64,000 nucleotides of DNA from Caprimulgus europaeus (Eukaryota > Chordata > Aves > Caprimulgiformes > Caprimulgidae): contig OU015532.1 of the NCBI GenBank assembly GCA_907165065.1, positions 40,898,839 through 40,962,838 on the forward strand, written 5' to 3'. The position numbers and the translations under genes are program-made. Of this stretch, positions 39,386 to 51,600 are shown one piece after another; within the stretch, counting starts at the first letter, position 1; each line of letters starts with the position of its first letter. The notes beneath the pieces were generated by a model. The model did not search any database. It worked only from the letters and a program-made list of their open reading frames with translations, and was not told the DNA's origin.

Positions 39386-42300
39386 CCTGAGTCAACTCTG
39401 TTTTGCAAGTGTCCTGAAGAGCAGCTGAAGAGGTTGGAAATGTAACCGGGACAAGTGTGTGCACACAGCCAGTCCCATGAATCACATCCACCTCCTGGGC
39501 TGTATTGAGCTGTGAATGAATCATACGTAGATGGGGCAGAGCAACTTAGAAAGAAGTGGTGAAAGATTTTTAATGTAAAATTTCTTTTCCAGTGAAAGGT
39601 CTAACTTAGGTACATCAAAATTTCCTGTGAATTTATGTCAGTTTGTATCATTTTTGCTGAGACAGTATATTAAAAAGTCAACATTTTATCCTGAAGCTTT
39701 AAAAGTAAAATACCCAGGGATTTTTTTTCCCAGTTGAGTTACTTCTCATATTAAACTTCCTTTCTTATATTAAAAAGAAAAAGTGCTTGAAACAAAAACT
39801 TTTGTTGTTTTACTCAATGCAAGTTTTTAAAACAGTTTAGGACATATCTTCATCAACAAAACCTTATTTCTTTAGTTCTGCCTGTTCAAATTGTGCAGAT
39901 AAGCAGGAGTGAGTTAGTAGCCTGCAACAACTAAGACCATCTTAAAACGATCTCAACAGACTCTTCATGGGATCTAGCACAAAACCACTCATAACATTAG
40001 TTGTGGGTTTGCACTTTTAAACTTTCTTCATTTTCTCTTTTATGGAAAGTATCATTTCTGTACTATTGACAGTGCTGAGGATGAGATGTAAAAATCACAA
40101 ATCAACCTTTGCATTCCAGGAGCAAATCAAACTGAAAATACACTTTTAAATTAAGTTTTATATCCCAATGACAACTAGGAAAATTTTGAACAAAGAGTCT
40201 ATTGAGTGGAAGATAAAGCTATCCAGTAGATGTCATAATCTGGGGCTAAAATAAACCAGGGGAAATGCTTGGGTAAGTTGAAACATTTCATGTTAATATT
40301 TTACAAAATGTCTTTGTTTTGAAACATAGTTTCTTTTTAACAGACCACCTATCTCAACAGGCCAGGGAATCCAACCTGAAAATAACAAGTTTGATTTACA
40401 GTCAAATAACATGTTTGTCTTGGTGCAAAATGACACTCTGAGGATTTTCATTTTCTCAAGAAACAATAACAAATTATCTTTACAAATTGGTTCACAATTA
40501 CTTTCACCAACACTTTTGTCATTTATGATGTCAAACCAAACCTTACTTTTTTGTGCAACTGTAGTCTAATGTTGCAAGCCTCAAGATCAGAGCTTAAATA
40601 TTACCATTTAAAACTCTAGGTTTTGAATGAATACACAATTCTTCTGAGTTTTTTTGTTCTGTGGTAGTTTAATTAGTCATAATTAGAAATATGGTGTTTT
40701 GTGTTCTGAATATAACCCTGGGAATTGCTTCCCTTTGAACCTGAAATCCCTGGTGTAAAAAAATAAAGACAGTTTTTGGTTATAAATTCACGCCACCTCC
40801 AGCTCTGAAGAAATGTTATTTCCATGCAAATATTTCATGTATATAATACCAAACAATAAAGGCTTGTTTGTAAAATGAAAATTATCTATCTTGCTCCACA
40901 TATCCAGGCATTTCAGTAATACACTCCAGGTCCACAGTGTGTTCCTTGTTCCAGGAAAATGAAATTGTTGTTTTCTTTGCAAAGAGCATAAGAGCCTACC
41001 AAATATTTGCTGTGAGCATCATGGATAAAGGAATGTCTCAGAGACAGATTGCAAGAGGACAAAGCAAGCCACTGTCCTTCCCTCCTGCAAGGACTGTCTC
41101 TCATGTGGATTGCAAATGTTATTTGTGAAAATGAGAGTTTTTTGGCCACTGGCACTGTAGGAGGGATAGTCTGAGGGCCCCAGTCCTGGTGGACAGTCTG
41201 GTTTATAGCTTAGCCCTCCAAGGAGATGTCGTAAGAAAGCACTGCCTTTAACTATGGCTGAAAGATGCTGATGTTGCCAGGGGTTTTCTGTGACCTAATG
41301 AAAAATACATTTCATAGAGCTGCCTAATTGCAGCTGGCACATGGAGGAAACATGCCATGTATGTAGACACAACACTTCACAGGGCTGTGAAGTAACATAG
41401 CCTATAGCAAAAATTTATTCTGCTAAGTTAACCCTGGTGACTGTTGCTGTTATTTTGCATGGGAATGTGCAAAGGGGAACCGTGCTGGCTGGTAACAATA
41501 TTTAACCAGTGAGCACAAGAATGGTCAGGGAATGGGTAACTTCTTGCTCGTAGACAATGTATTGGGAGAGCAGGGAAGCCAAAGGATTCCCTTTCCCCAG
41601 CAGTTTTGATCTGTTTTGACCTGCTGAAGATACAACAGTCTTTGATGGCCCTTTTTAATCCTGTTGCACTGAGTTGTGAGCCATGCTGGTTTTGATGGCG
41701 TAGGGGTTGGCTGGGTGCTTGCAGGGGCAGGTGTAGACGTCCTGCTGTAGCAGTGGCTTTGCAGGTGTGCTGAGGATGGTGCAGAGGATGGTGAACGGTT
41801 GGTGCTGAGTTTTGTCTCTGGCTGGCAGGGTTCACTGGGTCAGACATGGGTGCTGAAATGCAGCTAGATTACAGCCAGAGTCAGTCTGAGCAGGAAAGTG
41901 GTGCAGAAGTATTTACAGGGAGCTAAGCTGAGGAAAGTCATTGCTTCAGGACTCTTCATCCAAACACAATAACGATGAGCTGTAGGGAAGCAGGGGAGAA
42001 GAATACAAGTATTTAGGGAGAGACTTAGCCCTGATGGACCAAAGCTGAGTAGATAAAAACCACCATATGAGTGTGTCTGCTCTACACACCTGGACGTGGG
42101 ATTGCTGGGATATGAGGTACAGGAACTGTTAAACGGGTTTTTGCAAGAACCAGTTTAGTCTTGAGAGCAATAGTGTTGTCCTTCTTGTTCTTTCATGAGC
42201 TGTTTTACCCTATAACAGATAACCTAAATCAAATTAGAGTACTGTTGATGCATCATATTGCAGGATATGTATTTCTGTAGGCTTTGAGGTCTTGCTAAGT

Positions 42301-42465
42301 GGAAAGCTTGGTGCTCAAACAAAAGAACATCCTTTTCTTACCATTAGTTATATACCTGCTGTGCTGGGTCAAGTGACTCAAACAGCATGCTTCCAGCTAC
42401 TGCATAGATAAAGGTATTTTTTCCTACTTATTTGACCACAGGATTCAATTTCGTAGCACAAGGAA

Positions 42466-42532
42466 ATGGGAGGGGAATAACTGGGTTTAAGAAATCAGGC
42501 AGAGGTGGGGCTCTGACTCACTTTATAAAATA
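42466..42532 (+). promoter_or_regulatory. Proximal promoter of copy B
   Basis: ATGGGAGGGGAAT (42466-42478), AGAAAT, GGTGGGGC and TATAAAATA (42524-42532) reproduce the copy A promoter over 67 bp. Predicted transcription starts near 42554, giving a 5' UTR of about 75 nt to the first ATG. Confidence 0.72.
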
Positions 42533-42627
42533 GTTCCTCACCTGCATATGAGGCATTTAAACTATCGGTGTCTGTGGAAGCTGGGAGATGTGAAATTACA
42601 TTGCCATAGATAACACAGGACATTTAC

Positions 42628-42669
42628 ATGACAGCGATTACAATGGAGCAAGGTGGTGTTTTGTCTCAG
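42628..42669 (+). CDS. PLA2G4E-like: Copy B exon 1, start codon choice
   Basis: It encodes [14 protein letters not shown] before the donor GTAAGA, phase 0 as in copy A. The first ATG (42628) has T at -3, a weak context. The in-frame ATG at 42643 has A at -3 and G at +4 and may be the main start, giving 836 aa. Neither option affects the domains. Confidence 0.7.
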
Positions 42670-45600
42670 GTAAGAAGGGTGCAGAGCAAAGCAAGGCGCC
42701 TGGGATCTCAGCCAGTTATGCTGCACTTAGTGCAAAGACAGTACCACTTTCTTGACCTATCATTGACTATTAACGCACAGGAAGAAGAAAGTCAGTGCTT
42801 CAAGAGCTCATTATCAGAATTTAAAAAATTAAAGCAAGCCATAGGAAGGAAGGAAGGAAGGAAGGAAGGAAGGAAGGAAGGAAGGAAGGAAGGAAGGAAG
42901 GAAGGAAGGAAGGAAGGAAGGAAGGAAGGAAGGAAGGAAGGAAGGAAGGAAGGAAGGAAAGAAGGAAAGAAGGAAAGAAGGAAAGAAGGAAAGAAGGAAG
43001 GAAGGAAAAACTTCCCCTACTTCTTGGGAAGTAACAGTTTATTTACAAAAGTTTATTTTGTATATTTGGGAGTTTTCTTCATTTAGAAATGTGATATATA
43101 CAACCTTAGAATAACGATGTGCTTCAAGGTGAAAGACTAATGACAAGGTGTGTTTATGGAAGATGTTGTTCCTTTAACAGCTGGGGCCAGGAGCTGCCTT
43201 CCCTCCCCGTGTGTCATGCAAAAAGTGGGCCTTACCTGGCTGCCACGCCTCTGCTCAGACTTACTGGGACAAGCCCAGTGCAGGCAGTGGCACCAGGCAC
43301 AGCAGAAAACACTTGTACCTGCCGAGGCTCTACAGCCAGCACTGACCATGGGCTCCACTTCTGTGCTATTCTGCAGTTCCCAGTTCTCGATGAGGATTGC
43401 TTTTAAGAGACAACATGGTTTTCCCAGGAGTAACGTTGGTCCTTTTTGTTGCAGGAGCTGATCACTCAACCCACTCAGCTAGGAGAAGGAATTATGCATC
43501 TGAATCCTGATGGGGAACAGCAGACTCCTGTTACAAAGGTACTGCAAAGGAGAATTTCAAAAGAAAACTCTAAAAGAGACTTTCCTTCTGGGTGGAGTTG
43601 GGTCAGAACAGATAGAGTTCAGCATCTGCCAAACAGGCTAATTAACTACCATAACCCATGCAGTTCCCTCTGTGAAATACCATCCTGCTTATCATTTTGA
43701 TCACTTCACTTAGGCAGTCTTGCTTCATGTTAAAGTCCTAGTGCTGTTTCTGTCCTTGGCAAGTGGGAAATTAACCCTGTTTTAACAAGACTACTATCTT
43801 CAAAAGGAGGGGTTTAGTAGGCTTCCTGGTACATGTGTCTTGCTAAAGCATAAGGGCAAATTCACTGCCAGTATAGATAGTGATAGCTGTGAAATTATGC
43901 CACTTGCGCACATAAAGAATATGGCACAATCTTGAAGTGGATTTTCAACACCTAATATCCTGGTTCAATCCTTCTTCTGGCCTCTACAAAAAACTAATAG
44001 TTTTCCAGGAAACTTCAGACATGTTATATGAAATCTCTCCTCTAGGAAACAACACGACCAGATGTGCCGAAAAAGATTTTTTTGACCTTGTTCTCTCTAC
44101 TTTGAGGCCATTTAGTAATAATTAGGAACTCTACTTTGTTCTGTTTTGAGCTAAGTTGCTGAGCAACAAGTGTTGTGTTTACATTTAAGTAACTGCCAGT
44201 CTTTTCTGTTGATTAGCTGAATGGAAAACCCAAAGATGAGAAAATATGCCATAAACCACAACTCTCTATGCTGCAGGGATCACGACAGGTTCAGAAGAAC
44301 AAACAAATTTCTCAAAATTTTTTTAGGTAAAACTCAGACCGCTGACGACATTTTGGCCATTTGTTATTTAGACCTCTCTGATGTCTAAGCCAAGGCTCTG
44401 TGGTTATGACAGGGCATATCCACATGCCTGAGTACTTTATTCAATCCACACTTCCTGCCTGGTGCTTTGGGATCACCACAAGCCATGAGGGTGGCTCCAG
44501 GAGACCTAATACCTAAAACTGAGTGGAGCCCTTCCAAGGAAGTGCCTTCTCCAAAGCCAGCCCCTTGCAGCACCAGTTACAGGCTCTGTAATTACTGAAC
44601 AATTTCCACCTCTACCTGCTTCATTTCTGTGCCTTAGGAGTTAGTTTTCAGGCATGAATACAAGTGACTTTGGTCTTATCCACAGCTTCTCTTTGGATTC
44701 TTAGCAGTGGTTTGACATCCTTGATTTGTATACCCAGTCACCTGCTGTGCAGCTGAAAGGCACGAATGTTGTTGGTGCCTTTTCCTAGGATGGGGTGCTC
44801 TGGTTTTCTGGAAGCTAATTTTACCTGTTTCTTCATAGCCTACTTGTTAACTGCACCCAGTCTCAACAACATCTATTCACTAGCCTCAGCTGCATACATT
44901 AATACACTCAGGTTAAACATTTTGAGAGATATCACATGGATATATGTTCCATTGAGCCTATGAATGCTGATGCACCTTTTACAGATGGTAAGAATGGCAC
45001 ATTATTAGCATAATACCTACCAAATTGTTTTGCTTAGACAGACCAACTAGAGCAGAAGTCCTGCTCTCCTCTCTTGCAATGCTTACGTCACATCTCCTTC
45101 TCAGTGGGTCAGTGGGACTAATGTCATGCTCAGGTCAATGTCATGCTAATGCCACTTCAGGACTGGCAACAGTGTTTTTGTAGTCATTTTGCAGTATAGG
45201 TGGAGTGAGCAGATGGTGTAACTACCTGTCCATGATTCTGTAGTTGCACAAAATGCCTTTTGTATTTACAAACTTTTGCAGTAAAATTTTCCTATTGATT
45301 TACGTTCCAATATGTGTCTTTCTCTGCTTTCTATGACTGTAGATATAAAAGGCCAGGTGGAAATGGAGATTAATGGCATTTATTTGATTATTTTACGGTA
45401 AAAGGAGAAGGGATATGGACTCATGTTTGGGCTCAGACATGGTACCAGAATAGCCATATGTGATGCTAAGAAGTGAAGCATGAGGCCTTAATCTCAGAGA
45501 CATGGGTTATTATGAAAAAGAAAAGCCAAAGGGAATAAGCAAGAGTTTCTCATCAGGTATAAAACATTTTGCACTTATGCAGAAGAGTGCAAAGAAACTC

Positions 45601-48600
45601 CAGACACCAAGAGTTGACATGGTTCAAAACTTGAAAAAAACTTCTCATGATAAAAATTCAGAGATGAGCTCAGCTCAAGAGGGGCAGTTATGGCCCTGTA
45701 AATGAAAATCACATGCATAACGAGTGGCATGGTGGATGTGCAAAGCAGCAATCTCTTCCTCTGACATCGAAAGCGGTGTGGGGATCAGAGATCAGCATTT
45801 AACTCTAGGGAGTACTGAATGTTCAAAAGAGCAGGAATATGAGAAAAACATAACATATAATCCAGAAGACTGAACATGTGTAATGACTGGATGGGAGGTG
45901 ATTCACACAATGATAATTTTATCACTTGCAGAAAGCCTAAGGCAGCTTTTCATTTTCTACCTTGGAAATTTACCAAACAAATCTTCTCTCAAGCTGAGTC
46001 TGAATCTTACCACTTTGTACAGCTAGATTTTAGTTAGAAAGCAAATAAATTCTCTGTAATAACGCAAATCCACATATCATGCTATAAAAGTAGAGAAGTC
46101 TGTCAATCTAGTACTTGATTTAGATATTAGTAAGAAAATAAATGTATTGACCATTTCATAGCCACATAATAAAATTCAACTAAGTTGTTCATGATTTGGG
46201 TATTTCTCTCCCTTGATCATTTCTGTCTTCTAAGTGTGCTATCATTCCTGTCTTTTGTATGGTTTTCTTCCCCCCCCCCCCCCCCTCCCTGCAGATAAAG
46301 TCATCTCCGTGTTACCTACTGACTATAAGAGTCATAAGAGCAAGAAATATCCACCAGGCAGATGTCTGTAAGTATCTATAGTGCTCTGTACAGTCCTCTT
46401 AATCTTCATGGGGTACTATCTAGTCTTGCTCCAAGAAAAAATGCTTTCTAGATTTCTTCCATGGATGGAGAAAGTCCCCTCACTGGTGTGCTGGTGTCAG
46501 CAATGAAAGTAATGTGTTGCTCTTCTTTGCATTAGCCTTGTTCTGCACACAGGTAGCTCTGTAAGGCCATAGCTGTACCTGTTGCACATATTTCTTTTCA
46601 TCCCCAAAGGAAGCAGGGAAAGCTCTGCAGTCTGTTGAAAGTAAGAAATGTGGAAAGATCTGCATTTTCCTCTAGATTACCTTTGTGTAACGAAGGACAC
46701 AAACTCTCTGGGATAATTGAGTAAATACTGAAAATTGAGTAGCCTTATCTCAAATTTAATTTGTACTCAAAGCTTTCTCAAGGCTAAGTAATCCAAATTG
46801 CCACACCCCATTTCCCTTTGTACCAATTTGCACAGATAAAATGCCATTAGATGTTACATTTTATACGATTACTTCTGATGGCCTGCAATTGAAATATAAT
46901 AGAAAATTATAGTTTTACTCATGGAGAAATCAATAAGCTTTTTTTTTTTTCTGTGTTTTGGGGTTTTTCTTAATACTCTATCTGGCTAAAATAAAAGCTA
47001 TCACTTTGTTTCCCTAACTCGTGCAGTTATACAGTGTTATGGTCTCCCCAGGTTAGGTCTATCCTGAGCTAACCTGATTGCTTGATAACGTAGAAGGAGG
47101 AGAAAACCCTTTGTTTTTAATATATTTATTATATTTCTAACACATTTATTCAGAGAAGAATAATATCCCTCTTCTTTTTTCTCCACTACTGTTACCTGAA
47201 TTATAAAGTTTATGTTGGATAAATATATCATCATGTATCAGAAGTGTCTCTCTTTGAAAGCAAAGCTTCATGTTGTTGAATTCATTCTTTCTTCTGAAGC
47301 AAATCCTCATTTTAGATGTGTTTCTGTTTGTGTTTTCTAACGTGCAGTAAGCCAGAGTGATTGCTACGTGACCCTGTGGCTGCCAACTGCTTCAACTGAC
47401 AAATTTCAGACTAAAACTATCACAAATTGCAAAGATCCTGTCTGGAATGAAACCTTCTATTTCAGGATCCAAAGTCAGGTCAAGGTACTGAGCTTGGAAT
47501 TCCCTGTTAACCATGACCTAGGGAGCAACTGCCGTGTTTTATCCTTTTGCAATGGGAACATAAGTAATTTTCTCAAGAGGCAAGGAAAGATGTAGAAAGA
47601 TGTGAGAATAACACATATCCTTTTGATGGTTTTCCATGCCATGTAAGACAAGTATCTCTGTCACCCACAGGTAGAATATGACCTTTGAGATGTCTGTGAT
47701 TTCCTCTCATTCCTCCTTGCAGGCAGATGCATACATGGAGTTGATTTCCCCTCCACCTCCTTCCACTCCTCACAACAGCTGCCTAAACCAGCTGTTTCCA
47801 GCATCTCCTGCTTTGAATCAAACCTGACACTTTGCTAAACTCCTTCCTCTCCCAGAATGTGCTGGAGCTGGCGCTCTATGATAAGGACGTGACTACTCAA
47901 GATGATCACATCTTCACGGTGTACTTCGATATAGCCAAACTTTCCCTGGGAGAGCAAGTCTTCATGCACTTCAAGTGTGATTCACAGGTGAGGTCTGAAA
48001 TAAGAGATGGAACAGGTTGGCAAGAATGTGTTTGTCTGCTTTTCTATCTAAAATATTATTTGCAAAATCTTTCTTTTTTTTCCTTCTTGTGTATGGACTG
48101 CCCAGCCACATAAAAGTGAATTGTTTTTCACTCTGATGTGGAGAAGCCGCTTCACACCTGGATCTGTAGGCACCCTGAAGGGTTGGTGCTGGCCCCAGAG
48201 GCTCTCAAACTTCAGGTGTCTGCAAAATTGTCATTTTGTTGAGCCTGCCCCCGTCAAGGATTGAGGAGTGTATCCACGCCAATATACAATGCTTTTTGTC
48301 ATAACTTGTTACTTAACCTAGTAATTAGGAAGTAATAACTCTGTGATCAGAAGCAAGTGTCGAACCAGACTAGTTGCTAATTATGGACTGTGGCATGAGT
48401 GTTTTAAAAAGGCATCTTAAGCCATGCCACTCAGGTTGGCAATAAGAAATATTCCTATTTTGAACATCCAGGGAGGCTCTGAAAGTTGCACATTCTACCT
48501 CCTGTTATGTTCTGTCCGCCCCTCTCCTTTTCCAGTTCCCTCCCAATCTCTTGTGCATCTGTCATGCACCATTCAGTTAATTACCTTATCTACACACACC

Positions 48601-51600
48601 AAAACTCCACTCTGCAATTCATTATCTTGCCTTACTTGAACATTTCTTTCTCTACAAAATACCAGAGGAGCAGTGTGTGGACTTCCACTAGCCCTTGGTA
48701 AAATAGAAACATTCAGCTAGTTGTAATCCAGCTCATTAGTGCCTGGGTCATTACAGGTGCCATACCCAAGCCTTTCATTACTGTGTTTGCCCAGCCACAG
48801 TAGTTAGAGCTCATACTCTTCAGGCCTCCATAAATTTATTTTGTTCTATATTAATAACTTCTTGGTGTCTTTAATGCAATAGGTAATTTGAGCAACTAAG
48901 TTACCTACAGCATGATCTCACTTCTCTATTCATCATCCCTTCTATCCTCACCTTTGTTTTCCTCTCTCCTGTGCTTTTGTCCACCTAGGGATTATACTTT
49001 TCTCCACCACCCCACAGACCAGGCCTTAATGTCAGATTTATCTCTGCTCCAATGCCCTCAACATGCTGCCAGACAAAGAGGTTGTCCTCTTCTGCAGCTG
49101 CTTTGCCTGTCGTCGTTTCCCCTCCTTACACCAGAGGGGTTTGGCTGCTCCCGTCAGTAGACCCTCCTTCTCTTTGCTGGCAGACTCAGTATGAGAGAGC
49201 ATCTCCACCTGGGTCTTTTCCTTGTGCCCCAGCAGAAGCAGGCAAGCCAACTCCTTTCTTCATTAAAAACTGCCATTACACCCATCCAGAAACTTACTGT
49301 CAATAAAGCATCTTGAGGCTCAAAACATACAGATGTGAGGTGGTGCGTGCCTCTATGTTAACTGCTCTGCCAGTCACAAATAGCACATGTACCCTAATGA
49401 GAACTTACAGTATGAGAACTGCCAGTACATTTTCCTTTCTTTATTTTCCAGAGACAAGAGGAGCTAGAGGTGGGATTTGCATTGGATAATATGTGAGTAA
49501 ACATGAAATACAATATAATCTGCAGCAAAAAACCCTCAGCAATTCAGGGGCATGAAATAACCTAGTCTAATTGTCCAGAGTGAATCATTCCTTGATGATG
49601 TTGCTGATGAACACAGTTTCCCAAGGCACCCATGCTATGAGGTGTCTGACAAATGGTGTGTGCCAGGATGACCTCCCGTGAACTTCAGGCAGACAGGGAG
49701 AACACCCTACAACCATTTTTTGTCCAGTATAATGAATACTATTTAGGACCAGAATACTGGGACTGCTGTTCTGTTAGGTGTTTGTCTTTGAGATCAGCAG
49801 GGGGGGTTCACCTCCCTTCAAAGCATGACATGGAATAACACACTGGATTTCTGATCTAGAACCCTTTCTGTTCAGTCCTCCGACAGACTGCAATTCTTCA
49901 AAAACTATTCAATGAAACCATCTGCAGCCACAGCTTGGGGCTCAGTGCAAAATCACAAATCACAACACGGTTTGGCCTCATAGTACCTTTTTTTTTTTTT
50001 TTTTCTGAGCTCCAGGACTGGATGAGCTGGTAGGATGACAATTGTGCCTTCACAGCGTAGAGTGAGGAAACCTGTACTGCAAGTATACTGGGACTTTTCT
50101 TACAAATTCAACACACAGCTGAAAATACGCAAGAGGAAAATCAAGAGAAGGGTGTGGCTCATGAGTTATACTGTAATTATACAAAGTTATTAAAAATATA
50201 TTTTTCTTTCTGTTTCCTAGTTCAGGCCCTCATGAAACCATCATTACTAATGGAGTACTGGTGGTGAGTGTTATGTTTTGTCATCTTTTTTGTCTTATTG
50301 CCACACTTATTTCACTTGACTCACACCCATCTGGCCAACATACCCTTTGACTGAGTAAAGCCAGAACTGAAATGCTGCGATTTCCCTCTTCATCACCTGC
50401 CTCACAACACGTCCTCATGGATAGCATCCATGGAGAGGCTGCAGCTTGAGCAGTGGGGAGATCCCCCATACTAGCATCCTTCTAGAGTTGCAAAGGCAAC
50501 ACATGGGAGAGATTTAGGTCAGAGACTGCAACGGAGCAGTGAACTCTCTCTTGGGCATCCTTCCTCCTGAATTCCCATATTGCCAAACTGACAGGATTTG
50601 TCCTGTCCCAGGCACACACCATTTCCTGTGTTTATAACTGCACTTTTTACACAAGGGCTTTCTGACTATGCCACTTGCTCCTTTATGACCTTTGTTTCTT
50701 CATTATTTTTGTTTGAATCAGTACTCTGCATCTCTGTCAGGATCCTGGAAGTGCTGTTTTTCACTTTGCCCTTACCTTCTCCCTTCTGCAAGCCCTGTTC
50801 ATCTATGCACCAGGGGAGGTTTAGGTTGGATATTAGGAAAAATTTATTCTCTGAGAGAAATTTCTTCAAGCATTGGAACAGGCTGCCCAGGAAGTGGTTG
50901 AATCACCATCCCTGGAGGTATTTAAAAGACATGTAGACGTAGCACTTAGAGACAAGGCTTAGATGTGGATTTGTCAGTGTTAGGTTTACGGTTGGACTTG
51001 ATGATCCTAAAGGTCTTTTCCAACCAAAACTATTCTATAATTCTATGCTGTACCCCCAGCCTTGCCCTGGCTGTGAACAGTTTCTCAGAGACTCCTCCTG
51101 TTCCAGCCAGCATCTGAAATCGAGGTGGCAATTGAGAGAAAATGTTTTCCTCAGGACAAAGGGCACTGCCTGTATAGCATTTCTATCATCATCAGTAGGA
51201 GCTTAGACTAGGAATCAGAATCTCAGACTGGAAAATTCCCTGCCATGGGATATTTTATTGTTCATGTCTCTTACAGTCTCGCAAAATCTGCTGCTTGGAA
51301 GTCCAGGTGGTTGAGAAGAAGAAGAAGAAAAAGAAGAAATCTTTATCAGGTGAGGTTATTTTTCCATCAGCAGTTTTTAAATAATAACATGCTAATATTA
51401 TGAAAGCAATTGGCTTAATGTAAGAATGAAAAAAACCCCAAAACATAAGAACAGCCTTGTGATAGACTCTCTGAGAACTTTTTTTTCCAATTTTAATGGG
51501 AAAATTGCTCCCTGTCTGCTTTTGTGTCACTTCCTTAGAGAAAGAATTCTCCTTTAAAGTGCAAGGCTCTTACGAGGGTACCCAAGACATTATGCTGCGA

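Larger units (their letters stand above)
38862..42465. other. Intergenic region between copies A and B
   Basis: It contains the 3' UTR of copy A, the 31-bp duplication and AT-rich sequence to about 41400. A more GC-rich segment follows at 41430-41850; its minus-strand open frame of 139 codons shows no recognised family. No third paralogue or exon remnant was found. Confidence 0.6.
42670..46294. other. Copy B introns 1 and 2
   Basis: Intron 1 is 42670-43454 and carries the GGAA tract. Intron 2 is 43539-46294 (2.8 kb, versus 8.6 kb in copy A), ends in the C16 tract and has no recognised repeat otherwise. Confidence 0.65.

Noticed and set aside
41428-41847. 139-codon minus-strand open frame between the genes
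   Set aside because: Low-complexity Pro/His/Ser/Gln composition, no recognised family and no promoter or splice context.
42548-42613. Upstream open frame of 21 codons before copy B
   Set aside because: Its ATG at 42548 lies just upstream of the start site predicted from the TATA box, so it is probably not in the transcript.
42628-43086. 152-codon open frame with long Arg-Lys-Glu-Gly repeats
   Set aside because: Only its first 14 codons are exon 1. The rest reads through the GTAAGA donor into the GGAA microsatellite, which is open by chance.
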